Assembly: GCF_037975245.1 (NCBI RefSeq)
Contig: NC_092578.1
Location: forward strand, 13,128,321 to 13,192,320
Reading direction: 5' to 3'
Origin: Apostichopus japonicus
Lineage: Eukaryota > Echinodermata > Holothuroidea > Aspidochirotida > Stichopodidae
Length of the DNA stretch: 64,000 nucleotides
Below are positions 33,896-46,424 of this stretch, in pieces (positions within the stretch are counted from its first letter, which is position 1; every line of letters starts with the position of its first letter). The notes beneath the pieces were generated by a model, which worked only from the letters and a program-made list of their open reading frames with translations, searched no databases and was not told where the DNA came from. The translations under genes and the position numbers were made by a program.

Positions 33896-34418
33896 TTCGT
33901 ACCTTGTGGATCGACGAAGGCAACCATGTTTATAAGAAATGTACAATGGAGATCTACGCATGAGTGTTGTGACTTGGGTTGAAAACCATGTGATAGTTTT
34001 GCCGTGTAACATACTGTACAAGCTTATTTATGTATGTAAAACAGATGAAGAGGACATTATACTCTTCGATAATCTTTTCTACCCATCATAGCTATAGAAT
34101 GTTATAACCGTACACTCTGTACCTTGTGCCTACTTCTATGATATTTGTCATAATTAAATCATGTAGAGAGGAGAGAAAACTCCACGAAACATACTCCCAC
34201 TCATGTGTCCGTCAGGGAAATCAAGTATAACCTATGTACTGTAGCCGACGTTAACAATTATTTTGTGTATGATTGTCATGACAATGTGCCTTAATTATCA
34301 GCCGATCCCTGGTTCCAGTCATGAGTAACCACTTCCAATAATTGAACTTCCGCAGTAACATTATAATCACATGGATGGTAGGGGGAGATCAAATGCATGT
34401 TGGATTTCTAACCCTTGT

Positions 34419-34790
34419 CAAGGGCGTAGGAACCGGGGGGCTGGGGGGGCGCCAGCCCCCCCCCCCAGTGAAAAATGTGGAGGGGCGGAAGTATCATTCC
34501 GCCCCCCCGGTTCGCAAGTCAGAAAACCCCTTTTTCATTTCCAAATGAGAAAAAAAATCTCATTTGGAGCACCAAATTGCATCTAAGGCCAGGTGAAAAT
34601 ACAAAATTAAGTTTACAAAATGGAGTGGGTGTTGAAGTGTGCTATATTGCACCAAATTGCATCTGAGGCGACCTGGAAATGCAAAAAATTCCAAAGGGGA
34701 GGGGGAACCCCCTCCCCTTAGACCCCTCCCCCAGGCTGGCCATCAGTCTTCAGCCCCCCCCCCACTCAAAAGTACCTTCCTACGCCACTG
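34419..34790. mobile_element. hAT-like MITE, 372 bp, 8-bp target duplication
   Basis: Flanked by ACCCTTGT at 34411-34418 and 34791-34798. The right end read inward is CAGTGGCGTAGGAAGG and the left end is CAAGGGCGTAGGAACC, matching the CAGTGGCGTAG ends common to non-autonomous hAT elements. Inside are long G/C runs and two copies of CACCAAATTGCATCT. No transposase. Confidence 0.8.
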
Positions 34791-35208
34791 ACCCTTGTGA
34801 TTCACTAAACTAAACCACTAGTTCCATTGCTGACCTGTTTCGGTAGCGTGGCAAGCCATTTTAAATTTACCTCTCTATGCATATTCGTATAATTATTCCA
34901 CTTAAGTAGGAAATAAAATTAAGCTTTATTTTATTTTTCTAATAAAAGGACTGAACAGTGAAAATGTTTCTTGTTCAACATCTCGAGTACCTTGAAAACC
35001 TCCCATTTCGCGTTCCATATGTTTACACATACTCCAATTCGAACGAGGTTGTGACCATGCCAGAAGATAAGTAGGCCTAAATAGATGGGTCACCCTAAAG
35101 GATCGTGTACATAGAATCGAAGTATGGTCAGGTTCAGTAAGTTACCAGGCCTGATTATTATCGTTTGGTTTCTTTTATCTTTTCTTCTTTAAAAAAGTCG
35201 ATTTCTTC

Positions 35209-35597
35209 CAGTGGCGTGCACAAAACGTGGGGGGAGTTAGGGGGTGGGGGAGCTCCAACCGTGATTCGGGGGAATAGTTCAGTCAGGGAAAGATTCAGTC
35301 GAAATTTGACATGCAGTCGGGGAAAAATTAAACCACTGCTAAGGATGTACACCCCTATAGTCATCTCATACACAAAAAATCATGAATATTTATTAGCACA
35401 ACCTTGCGTTTAGAAATTGCTATAGACCCAATCTTAAAGTCTAAATGTGCCTCAGAATGCATTATTTGAACCACAAAACCTCCCTACATGGGAATCGCCT
35501 ACAATGACCCCAGCCCCCCCCCCCCTTCGTGAATCAGAACGGGGACATTTCGAAGTTTCCCCTTCCCCCTCACCTTTGCAATCCTGCGCACGCCATG
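35209..35597. mobile_element. hAT-like MITE, CAGTGGCGTGCA ends
   Basis: Left end CAGTGGCGTGCACAAAACG; right end read inward CATGGCGTGCGCAGGATTG. The ends are imperfect inverted repeats and no target duplication was seen, so this may be an old copy. The interior has G-rich and C-rich tracts. Confidence 0.6.
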
Positions 35598-35955
35598 CCC
35601 TTATACCTCATAAGGGAGAGGAGGTTAGGACAAAAGTGCATATGAACTATAATAAATCCTTTGTTTTCTTCATGAGCAGATCGTTTTATCAACCTACGTT
35701 CTCAAGCTTCTCATTACTTGTGAGTGAATTAATTTGTTTTCCATTGTTCACATCACAAACTTCCTGTACGACCGGGATATTTTCCTGGAAAGTTAAAGAT
35801 GTATGGCGATATCGGAAATTCCAATTATACGGCGCTATTAAGGTAGAAGCATTGCGGGAAAACGTCAGTTTCGCAAAATAATAAGCGGTTACCTTTTTAG
35901 ACTAACATAAGACTGGTCACTTCAATTCTCAGTGGTGCCGCGAATTAATCATAAG

Positions 35956-37209
35956 CAGGGGCGGCGATCTGTTTCAAATATTGGGGGGGACATTTGCTTG
36001 GATGTAGGCGAATTACTATCAAAGCGGAGCGCCACCATTGGTTGGCGCGCAGCGTACAAGAAAATTTCTGGTTTTGATAGCCCCCCAGATCACCGGAAAA
36101 GGCACTTCTCGGGCTTGAAAATGACCAACCAGATGTACACTTTTGCCTGAGAACCAAGTTTTTCCTAAGTTTTTTTTTTCATTCATAACCTTTTGTCACC
36201 AGTCACACATCATGTTCGACCTCATTGTATCTCCTGTGGATCATTGCTTTTGTAGGTAATTCTACGTAACGCCCCACAATACCCGTCAGCCCCACTTTTC
36301 AAGGTTTTAAGCCCATTATTTGTTCAGAATTTGAATAATAAATTCACTTCAAAACATACCCATAATTTTGCACAAAATTTCATCTATGGACAACCAATAT
36401 AGAACCCCCCCCCCCTCCCCTCAACCCCTAACAGACCGGTCAAAATTGCACGAGTAGAGGGAAGTATCATGATGAAGAATGTTGGTCAAGGAATTTTCGA
36501 AAATTCAGACAGTTAAATTATTGGTGTACAAATATTCAAACCTCTTATAACGGCTACTATAAAACTTCAATATCATAGAAAATACCCCAAAAATATGCTC
36601 GAGGGGGAGGGCGGTCTCCAACCTTCACCCCCCCCCCCCTCCCTTGGCTACGCACCTGCGGTTAGAAATATTGTAGGAAACAGGCACAATGGAAACCCAG
36701 TGCACCCATATCGATGTGGATCATATATATGATTGTACGTACTTACACTCATACACAAGATGCAAACCAAATTTCATTACGGATGCGTACCGTCTAGCTA
36801 TTCATTTCGAGAAAAAAAAAGTAAAAACTACGGTACTTTCGGTCATATATAGTAACAAATTGTGACACGGTTAGATAGGGGCCTTGCGAGGAATTTGCCA
36901 AGGGAGGGGCAAAGCTTGTACCCAGACTTTCTAAGCGTAGCGCCACCATAGGTTGGCGCGAAGCGCAAAAGAAAATTTTGGCCGAAAATGCCTCCCAGAT
37001 CGCTGGAAATGGCACTTCCCAGGCCTTGTAAGTTGCATCTAAGCATTTTCTATTTTGAAATTACTAGCGATATCATAGAAACATACAAAACATATGCTTA
37101 AAAAAAATTATGCCACCAAATATTGGGGGGGATATTAGATACTATATCCCCCCACCTAAAATATTGGGGGGGACATGTCCCCCCCCCCCCCCCATGATCG
37201 CCGCCCATG
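35956..37209. mobile_element. hAT-like element, 1.25 kb, 8-bp target duplication ATCATAAG
   Basis: ATCATAAG occurs at 35948-35955 and 37210-37217. The ends CAGGGGCGGCGATC (left) and CATGGGCGGCGATC (right, read inward) are inverted repeats. It contains two direct copies of a GCGGAGCGCCACC..GGTTGGCGCG core (36023 and 36933) and an extra right-end-like CTACGCACCTG at 36650, suggesting a composite of nested elements. No transposase ORF. Confidence 0.8.
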
Positions 37210-38063
37210 ATCATAAGCCATACACCGCTATTAACCGCAGGGAGTTGTTTCCATAGCAACTCCCCGGTATAACAACTCCCTGGTAATGCTGGTATAACAT
37301 ATGTACCGATGATAACAGGGAAATGAAGAAAACTCAAGATTATCTGTTGCATCATCCTAAGGTTTTCCGCAATCACAGGAAATGTTATCAAACTATAAAG
37401 GAGTTATTAGACATTGCGTGAGTTCCTTGCTGTAAATCAGTGTGAAGATATTTTTAATACTGTAGGTCTATCATACCTTTACTTAAACCATAAATTTTGC
37501 ATCACCATATATAATTGTTTAAATTCACCAGGAGCAGGACTGGCGAAGCAGGTGCTGTAGTAAAATTGGTCTCCTTGCAGAAAAGATGTCTCCTGGCGGA
37601 TCATACATTACTAAGCTATTATATCCTGCAGAATTTTGTCCGCATTATAAGCATTAGACATTGTTGACCCAAATCGTCTCAGCGTATACATGTGCGTCAG
37701 GGGGTTTTATGTTTGGTCGAATACAGAACAAAAGTGTGTCCTACTTTAGTGAACGAACGATATAATTTGAACATCATATCAATGCATCCTTGATCGCTGC
37801 AAACCTCCAAGTTTTACAGTTTGGTGACCTAAAGTAGCAGACTATGCAATTTGTAGTATATAGGCTACCCTAAGGATCTCTCCTATGACGGATGAGGATA
37901 GTAGGCCTACCACCATGCAGACAGTTGCATTATGCTTTAAACACCAAACTAAACAAATACAGTACAGTACTTATAAATGGACCAATGTAACGTGTATACA
38001 CCTGGATGATGTGATTGGTTTGCGATATTTAGTCACTTTTTAATTTCTTCGAACCTGCCTTAT

Positions 38064-38662
38064 AAAGGTCTACGGACACCTAGCCAATTTGCCCCATATT
38101 CAGTACATATGTTGTGTGATAATTTCATTCAAAATCTGTTGAAATTTTTCGAAAAGCTCTTTTCGTTTCCAAGAATTTGTGATAAATCTGGGGAAACTAA
38201 ACTATTACGTAGAGTGTTGCGCTTATCAAAATTACTTAATTTAGCCCAAACTAATTACAAACCCACATATATCATTTGAATAATGTGATGTTTCTCTTTT
38301 CAAAGAAGACAATCATTTTTTTTAAATCCCCTTTGGCCATAAACCTATGTTCGATGTCCTTAAAGGGTGTGAAGACTCGCGCAAAAAGAAACGTCTAATG
38401 CCGGTAATTTGACCTAGTTTCGAATGAGGTGTAACAGAAGTGTTAAACACCACCATCGATTCTATTTGTAAAAACAAATATTATATCATCAATGTGCATA
38501 TTTAGCTAATGATTATTCATAAATGAAACTAGAATTAAGGAAAGACTTGTAAAATGGTCAATCTTTGATGGATTTTGATGGGAGTTGCAGCTAATTTCAT
38601 GATTTCTAATGCCTATTAGAGTGATTAGGACAATTTTGGTTCTTAAATGTCCGTAGACCTTT
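38064..38662. mobile_element. 599-bp TIR element (AAAGGTCTACGGACA)
   Basis: A 15-bp perfect inverted repeat: AAAGGTCTACGGACA at 38064-38078 and TGTCCGTAGACCTTT at 38648-38662. An internal part is shared with 12514-12615. No ORF and no clear target duplication. Confidence 0.75.
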
Positions 38663-40984
38663 GAAGTGTAATATAATGTAGAACCATGGGTCTGGCTTTT
38701 ACTTAGAGTAGCATAATTGCTTCGAATAGGCAGAAAATCTAGTTACTTACAGTCTAACTGTGCACAATAGCAGACCACCGCAATGAATTTGTGGAAAACG
38801 TGATATGATATGATAAAAAACTCGAGATCGTGCTGTGAACTGACTCTAATTATGGCAAAACGGGCGTCCCATACTTACCAAAAATAAGTTGTAAACACAA
38901 CTCAGTTGTGGTTCATATTACTGCAGGTATGTTTTATGCTTTATACATCATGATAAGCCCTGACGATATTTTGATCATGCATGGCGAGTTTTTGTATAGC
39001 ACACACTTGAGGAAACGTTTCTAAACATTAACGTTAAACAACGGTAACTTAGTAGGCCAGTGGGGTCAAAACTTCAGTCTGGAGACCTTAGACTATTTGT
39101 AGCAATGTCGTACCTGCGTATAGACCGGTTGACCCAGGTGATATGGGTCAACGGCCGACGGAAAGACCGTAACGGACGGGACTCTACACGGGTATACGGT
39201 TTGCCGGTTGACCCTGCCGTTAGATGTTCTCACATTTCAAGAAACCTACTTTTTCACTTGAGAGAGCAGAACACTCCAATTTCACCTCTTCACGTCTAAT
39301 GTAATCAGGATCTTAATCAGCATTGAGAACCGAAATGTAAGAACGTATCGTTAATGAATTATAAACAATGGAAACTAAAAGTTGATCATCAAATAGGGTG
39401 CGTACCCCTGTTTTTACTTTCAAAAAGCGAGGGAAGCTACCCCTCTCCCTGCTCCTATGTGTAAACTTATCACGTGTCCACGGGAAAATCATTGTTCAGA
39501 AATAAATGACACGCCGAGTGTTATACTTCGCAACGTGGAAAAACGACACATGAAGTTCAATAACAACAATTTCTTATTCACTTTGCATATGAAGGTCAAC
39601 CTAACCTTTTCCGATAGTCTCTAGAATGTAAATGATTCAATTATTGTGACCTTTAATCTCCTCTGTGTACGATACTTGGTCTCCATGAATTTTACGAAAG
39701 GGTGAAACCGCGAAATGTGCCGATGTGGCGGACACTATTCCCTGTCACACCGACACCTGTATTTCACCTCAAAGCTGCGATACCATATACTGTACACATA
39801 CAGTTGATTGATATATAGGTATAGGGCCTTAACTTTCCACGCATGTCACGGAATGGTTAGAGGAATGCATTGGTAGCTACAGGACGGGTCAAGGTTCTAC
39901 ATGCCCCTACTGAGAGGTTAATTAACCAATTATCATGTGTCTCGACTCTTTAGTGTGTCCATTGTTTGGTAAGTTGTACAGGCCTATATGTGTGTGCATG
40001 ATACAATATTAAAATCGGTATACACCTGTTTGGTAAGGAACGTCCTATTTGAGATGATGGGCTGAGTATCAATCACCGAAGCCCTTTAAAGCCATCGCGA
40101 TTACAATGAGAATTTGACATAAAGATTAAGAATCCACACAATGCTTTCATTTTTTATGCAGCAATGACACAGGGCCCAACGCCCGGAAAATGTCAGCTTA
40201 AACGGGAGACGATAAATATACACACGATACCGTAAAGACATATTTTAGGCCGAAACAGTTAACATTGACATTATTGACAGGATTCATGATTTACCATTCC
40301 TTGCTATAAGTATATGGTTCCGAAACAATTCTGTGCTTAAGGTTTACTGCATGTAACTAACGATATTAATGTCCTTCAATAAACTTCAGAAGTCGCCGTT
40401 ATAGGATTTCCTCTGGCCAACGAAATATGCTATAATGTCGTCCTATAGGTGCCAGATGAGCTGACTGTTTCAAGACCCCTGTGTCACCGATTGGATCAAT
40501 GCGACGGTATAGCAATTTGTACCCCAGTCGGACCCTGGTACTGCTTCCCTCGAAGAATTTGGATTCCATCGCTGAATATTTAATTTATTGTCTAATAATT
40601 GTACTCAGCGTTTGGTAATGGTTTTAATGGTCTCGATATCCTTTAACAGATGTCTTTGGGCACATATTGTGGTATGTTGTAGACAGGTAAAAGGAACCTT
40701 CCATCAGTCTAGGTTGTGTTTATACAGGAACTTTTTAAGTTTTAAGAAACGACCCAGGTGCGTCAGCTTAAGTGGCTGGGCTATGTAGTATAATACAATT
40801 AGCATTAGGTCAGGTTCTCAAATGCAACACAAATTCATTGTGGAAAACATTAGACATTTCTAATGACGAGTTTACCACATGTGCCAAATTGTCAAGGACA
40901 AATGGCGTTGAATTTTATCCAAGGATGTTCTTTTGTTTAAAAAACAAGTTTAAAGTACATGTTTTGAGTTACTAGAATTTATGA

Positions 40985-41070
40985 ATCAAGGGATTAACAT
41001 TAACCCTAACATTAACATTAAGGGATTAACATTAACATTTATAAAAGGGGATTAACATTAACCCTAAGAC
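40985..41070. repeat. ATTAAC/TTAACCCT short tandem repeat
   Basis: GGATTAACATTAACCCTAAC and relatives repeated irregularly. It is loosely telomere-like (AACCCT) but mostly the 6-mer ATTAAC. Confidence 0.6.
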
Positions 41071-41875
41071 CTGCGCAGGGTAGCTGACGTCATCATCAAG
41101 TTACCATGTATTTTACATTTAAAGGTGAAAATCTTTTTTTTTTTTAAAACGGACTAGCTAAACTAAGAAGCATTGCCTGCACTCAAATGTTCTCTCTGTT
41201 TTCGTGAGTTATAACATATCAAAACAAAAATTCTGCTTAAATCATTCTGAAAAAACAAGCTTACTACAACGTATACAACTCATTTGTAGACAATACCGAT
41301 GACCTATGACCTATTAAAGGTCAAACATGCCGACTGAAATGCCAAGCAATGGTGCACTGAGCATCAAAGACAGCTTCACCGCCACGTTCAAAACATTTTC
41401 GGCTTTTTCGCCCTTCTATGAAATATTTATTTGCCTAGTTGTAAAATTCTTCCCCAAGATCTGGATAAAACTTGAAGGATCAGAAACTTCAAGGAATATT
41501 TGAGCAAAAAATTTTAGGTCTCTAAAATTTGGAGCATGCGTGCACTGATGGCCGACCTCGGAGACCGAGTAACTCCATATATAAAACTGAATCAGTTTAG
41601 AAGGTCATTCCTAGTTCTTACGTGATTTCTTTGCAATCAGTTACAAGTTCTTTTGTGTAATAACAAAATGAGGGACGAGGATGGCGGGGGTGGGAGGGTC
41701 GATATTCTAAGAGAGAAATTAAACGTACTGATATTAGGTACAGTATGTAGGAACTGTATGGTGGCCATAACATTCCTCAATAGGTATATATTGTTTTATG
41801 TCCAAGCATAAATGTTTCCTTCACTTATAAAGGCTCTCACAATTTGGTGACGATCGAATTGACTTTAAATCTTAC

Positions 41876-42037
41876 CTGATCTGTTGGAGTGTCTGTTTCA
41901 CCTCCATCCCCATCGACTGGGTCAGGTGCGCCCCGATCATGCCTAGCTACTGTGGCCCCTGAACGGCGGCCAGCTTCGCACTCATAGGCTAGTAGTAAAC
42001 CTAATAGCAGAGCTGCGTACCATCCTTTCAAAGTCAT
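41876..42037 (-). CDS. Exon 1: start codon and signal peptide
   Basis: The exon has 54 codons from ATG to a consensus donor (CAG|GTAAGA), ending in phase 0. The start sits in a favourable context, with A at -3. Residues 1-22 form a classic secretion signal: Lys at 4, a hydrophobic core (AALLLGLLLAY) and probable cleavage after CEA at residue 22. The mature N-terminus is basic then acidic and disordered: GRRSGATVARHDRG followed by a D/G/E/T/P-rich stretch. There is no downstream in-frame ATG of comparable quality. The first intron is 9.7 kb, so the promoter and signal-peptide exon are far from the rest. Confidence 0.75.
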
Positions 42038-42120
42038 CTTTAGAATTTTCCTGTCTCTTGTGTCCTCTCCGGTGATGTGAGGAGCAGATTGTTTTGAATA
42101 AATCCCAGAGAAGAAGTGGA

Positions 42121-42128
42121 TTTATATA
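42121..42128 (-). promoter_or_regulatory. TATA box of the Kazal/Thr-rich gene
   Basis: On the minus strand this reads TATATAAA. It lies about 85 bases upstream of the start codon at 42037, which would place transcription start near 42095 and leave a 5' UTR of about 60 bases. No other gene start competes for it. A clean TATA box suggests strong tissue-restricted expression, as is common for secretory products; that last point is inference. Confidence 0.6.
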
Positions 42129-42169
42129 GAAACACAGGTCCGTAAATTCCAACGGTGCTTAACCGTGTA

Positions 42170-45100
42170 TATTGATGAGCTATAACGGAAATAACAAGTG
42201 TAAACTATCCGTATACTATACACTGGGTAACCCACTCGGAGCTGGTATAACACAGCTACACAGACTAGACATGGGACGTATACAGATACCATTTGACCTC
42301 ACACATCACAGGTGGGCGGTCGTTCAACACGATTTGTCATCAACCTGTCAAGGTGTAAACAAAGTTTACTTTCACCGACGGGGTGGTGTGACCCCAACGG
42401 TCTATTACTATTACGTAATATATTATTTAAATATTTGTGTATGTCGATGTGTCAGCGGCATTTCATATAGTAACGCACCTGCTCATTGTTAGCAAGAACA
42501 CCTACCGCGTTTCGTAACTCACATAGGCTATAGGTATCAGAAGCTTCATGCTTCCCCCACCCCATTTTCCAAACCCCGCCACACGTCCACCCGCCCTCTC
42601 CCTACATGTAGTACTTCCTTTCTTGGCCTTTAAACTATGTTTATTTCCAAGAATTACAGGAGTACTTTATTATATTTATTACCGTCCAAACCATTCCCAG
42701 TGACGTTGAGATGCAATCAATGGGGTGGGGGAGGGTGAAGAAGTTGACGTGGGGAAGGGAGGAGTGGGGTGTTGTTATAAACTATAATTAACTAGTCGAC
42801 TTGTTAACCAAATGAAGGTTAATTGGCGATTACTTTATCAATTGGACTTATTTGATATAAATGTATGATATGAAGATAACTTGCATAGTGCAATTCGGAA
42901 GTATCTCGAAATTACCTAACTGTAAATCTTTTTAAACCTGTGAAATACACCTGTCGGTGTGAATCTGATTTGACATTAATGTTGAGACTACTGATGACCT
43001 TTAACATTAACGTTAAGACATTTATGTATATCAATGTAAGCTATATGATATAAAAATTGCAGTCTGCGGTAAGCTCGTCTGTAAAAATGCAATGTTTTAT
43101 CGTTTTGACCTTGTACAATTTTCTCTGGCTGACAACATACCCCCCCACCCCACCTTCCCCCCCCCCACATCCTGGATACATCCCCCCACTTAATCCCAAA
43201 TGCATGACATTATGAAGTAGCATTGATTCCGCATTAGAGTCGTGCACCTGTACAGATATGGACTACACGAAGTTCAATATAACGATGTAACAAGTGATTG
43301 AAAAGAACGATCCAAATTAATTCCATATTACTTAAAATGATGACATGATTACCAAGTTTTAATTGCACCGATTATAATACAAAGTCAAACACATAAATGA
43401 TTTTTTTTTTCATAATTGTGTATTTTTCTTTCTGTTCGTGTTGTATTTTAAAATGTGACTGTTTATATACGTATCATCGTTTATTCGACCAGTGTATAAA
43501 AAAAAAAAATCATTAGCATTGTTTATTCGAAGATAAATTATCTCCGTGTAAACAGGAAAACCGGTAATCTTCTGTAGAGACTATAGTCAGTCAGGAAGTT
43601 GTTTTTCTTCACTTTACGGAAGCTGATGTTGATCGGTTGGTTAATATATGCAAAGGTAGCTGATACTAGAAGCTACAAACGAAAATATATCAAACATTGT
43701 ATAGAGAAAACTATTCAATAGTATAGGTCTTGCAATGGGGACGAGGAAAGGTCCTACAAAATGTTATTCCCTACACAGCGGTGTATATCCATTATAGTGT
43801 TCTTAGATCAGACAGTTTTGATATTCTGGGATATTTTATAAAGATTTGGTAAATTTGGCGACTAAACGCAAGCAGTCATAATTAATCTCATTCTGTATTT
43901 TAGGGAACCGAATTGTTTTCTTTGTTTTTTTACAGTAAGCATTGGCCACGGATATTTTTTTTTAATTTGGTTGTGCACCAGCTTTTCTTTCAAGTTTCAT
44001 ATTCTTCTAGCAATTAACAAAAATTGTGACAATGTTGTTCATTTAGCATTCCCAGCCCCCAGCCCCCCCCCCCCACCCTCTAAGAGTTTGTCAAGTAAGA
44101 TCCACGTATTGTAGAGGGTTACAGTTTCGAGGCCACGTCCCCTCTCCTAGTCACGTCCCCCACCCCCTCCCCAGCCGTACATATTACACTCGACCGCTTT
44201 TATTACGTAGTATAGTTACGTTACCCATTGTGAGCTATATATTATGGTTATGAAATGTTGAGAAGGTCGGATGTTCCCACTTTATCAGTTACTATATGAC
44301 GACCGTGCATTCACATAGTTGAATGTAGTAGCCCAGTTACGGTCTCAAGCGAGTTGCCACCTGTCTCCTTCTCTACGTGGTTCCTCTAATCATAACTCTG
44401 CCATCACTCCATACCCTGAGAACCTAAATGTAGAGGTTATTTCCAGATTATGCAAACATACTGTCACAAACAATTACATATTCTTACCAAAATTAGAAAG
44501 GTTTGCGGGTGTATTTATATTCTTTTGAGAGGGCAGTCTTCCAAAACTACTTTTGCATAGACGGCTCTGGGACGACCTTTCGGTTATGAAGTAGGCCTAG
44601 CACAGAATTGAATGCTTTCACGATAATGGAGTTACATCATGCATTATGCTAACGTTATATATGATTGTGACGTGCAGTTAAAGGTTGGAACTGCCTGGTG
44701 AGTTCCAGCAGGGCGAAACTGACATGCAATTATATAGCGGGCCTCATAATTCACACGCAGTACGACCATATTCGTATGGACCTAACGCACTTCGCTCCTT
44801 ATACTATGGAGTCACTGTAGCTCCATACTGACATGAATTTACTGTAGTTATTACTGAGATATTCACTGACGTAAAGAAAAACGATTGCCATCATTTGAAT
44901 GCCGGTTAATCAGTAAATTTGCCGCCACGCCCCCCCCCCCCTCTCCCGTATATGTCCTGTCGTTACATCAGTTACCCAGAAAATATTTAAATTTAAATTC
45001 GTTTTCCATGTCACAGTAAATTTGGTACCACTATCGCCCCTTCACACCCTTCACCCCCCCCCCTCCCCCGTCAGGAATATTTTTATAATCATGACACTGT

Positions 45101-45818
45101 TCCGTCCCATTGGACTAAATGGGTCCTAGACATCTACGAACGGGAGACCATAATATGTTGTATGGTATCATTGCGGGCCAATTGGTGAATGATATTTAGT
45201 AGTCCAGCAGCTGGTCATCGTTTCTTTAGCAACTTAAGAATTCCGGTCGGACGCTTCTATCGGGGCAATAAATTACCGGCGTACCTACTACTTTTGTAAG
45301 GACGCTAATGCAACATTGTTCAATTTTCTGTCGGTAAAAATGCAAACGTGAACTGGAGCAATATGTATTTGAACAGCGTGCAGAAGTATAGCTTACTGTG
45401 AGACGCTGTGAACGTTATCTCACCTTTGACTTTGCTTACTGTGATCTGTAAACTGTGTGAAATTTGATGCGGAATATCGTTTCTTGTTTTCTTCCCCCTT
45501 TTGTTAGTTAGTTCGTTCATCACGTAAGTCGTACACTATACCGAGACTCACAATCAATGAGCAGTGATGTTATTCCTTTCAATGTAGTAGTATAAGTCTA
45601 TAGTCGCAAGCTGATTACGAATTTCTCCGCGTCAGCCTACAATGGTTACCGTTTTTACGACCGCTTAGAGGGCGCCCATGGGGAAAAGTCAAAGGTTCAA
45701 ACTCGGTCCTGGTTTCTTCAAATTCAACAACAACTGTGCAATATTTGAATAGAGAAATAGAGCCACGTGACTAATGTAACATTTGTAAACGTCTTCGGTC
45801 GCTATGTCTATAGTAAGC

Positions 45819-45861
<43 letters not shown>

Positions 45862-46424
45862 CGCATACAATGTGCGGCGATTAACAGACAATGTAATGAT
45901 ATGATATGTAATGAACATTTAATACACAATGGGATTCTACTATATAATGATCAAATGAACATTGGATCGGTGTATTTTGTAAATGTCACCAGAAAAAATA
46001 TTGTCTTCTTTCACATGAAGCATGCATGACGAAACGCGAGTATGAAGTTTATCAGTTTATGAATAACACTAAATATAATTCAGTTTTAGAATTTAGAATG
46101 AAGACATGCGAGCTTGAAGAATGCTATAATAATGTTTTTCTTAAACGTATTTCTATTCCACCCCCCCCCCCCCCCAGATAATTTTTACACTATAACTCTC
46201 AAAATTTACACAACGATCGTTATCCTCATCTGCGACCCCCTTTTCGCTCCATGATGTTTCCTTCTCTACGTCCCCATTGCGGGCCCTTCCTCCATCTTAT
46301 ATTCGTCCAACCACCTCCCTTACTTTAAAAAAAAAACTAAACTTATGTTACTCTAATTTTAAAACTTGTTAAAATTGTTAGGTTGTTACTATTATGTTAC
46401 TAACATCCTCCTCCCTATACGTGC
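42170..46424. other. Intergenic region upstream of the Kazal/Thr-rich gene
   Basis: No exon was recognised. Poly-C or poly-G tracts occur at 43140, 44060, 44930 and 45055, and an (AT)n run at 45822-45860. The first few hundred bases beyond 42.13 kb would hold the gene's upstream control region, but no specific site is claimed. Confidence 0.4.
45822..45860. repeat. (TA)n microsatellite
   Basis: About 19 uninterrupted TA dinucleotides. Confidence 0.9.

Larger units (their letters stand above)
32181..41875 (-). other. Intron 1, transposon-rich (9.7 kb)
   Basis: No convincing exon was found here. It holds two micro-hairpins with target duplications (33.2 and 33.65 kb), a TACGTACGTA foldback (33.69-33.90 kb), three hAT-like elements (34.42-34.79, 35.21-35.60 and 35.96-37.21 kb) and a TIR element at 38.06-38.66 kb. 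A short TTAACAT/TTAACCCT tandem stretch lies at 40985-41070. From 38.7 to 40.98 kb and from 41.07 to 41.87 kb I see only AT-rich unique-looking sequence. Confidence 0.6.
1706..42037 (-). other. Gene model: secreted Thr-rich, multi-Kazal, VWC-like protein (29 exons)
   Basis: This is the dominant gene of the window, assembled from exons whose GT..AG borders and phases join without a break. The order is signal peptide, coiled coil, five [Thr-repeat / aromatic / linker] cassettes, a basic Trp-rich exon, Kazal x3, then [VWC-like - VWC-like completion - Kazal] x2, VWC-like and a last exon. Exon 1 ends in phase 0, exon 2 runs phase 0 to 1, and all later internal exons are phase 1-1, so any can be duplicated or skipped without a frameshift. 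The predicted length is about 2,150 residues. Kazal domains are known serine-protease inhibitors, and Thr/Pro arrays are usually O-glycosylated. The inferred role is a secreted mucus, cuticle or adhesive component with protease-inhibitor activity. No family name is assigned. The least certain points are the 5' edges of the Thr exons, the two short VWC-completion exons and the last exon. Confidence 0.72.

Noticed and set aside
34342-34666. Small ORFs at the 34.4-kb element
   Set aside because: Composed of G/C tracts and MITE sequence; no domain and flanked by a target duplication.
35447-35881. 144-codon plus-strand ORF
   Set aside because: Starts inside a hAT-like MITE and runs into unrelated AT-rich DNA; no domain, poor start context and no splice partners.
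45664-45700. GC-rich patch as a possible promoter
   Set aside because: No TATA, initiator or first exon could be identified nearby.
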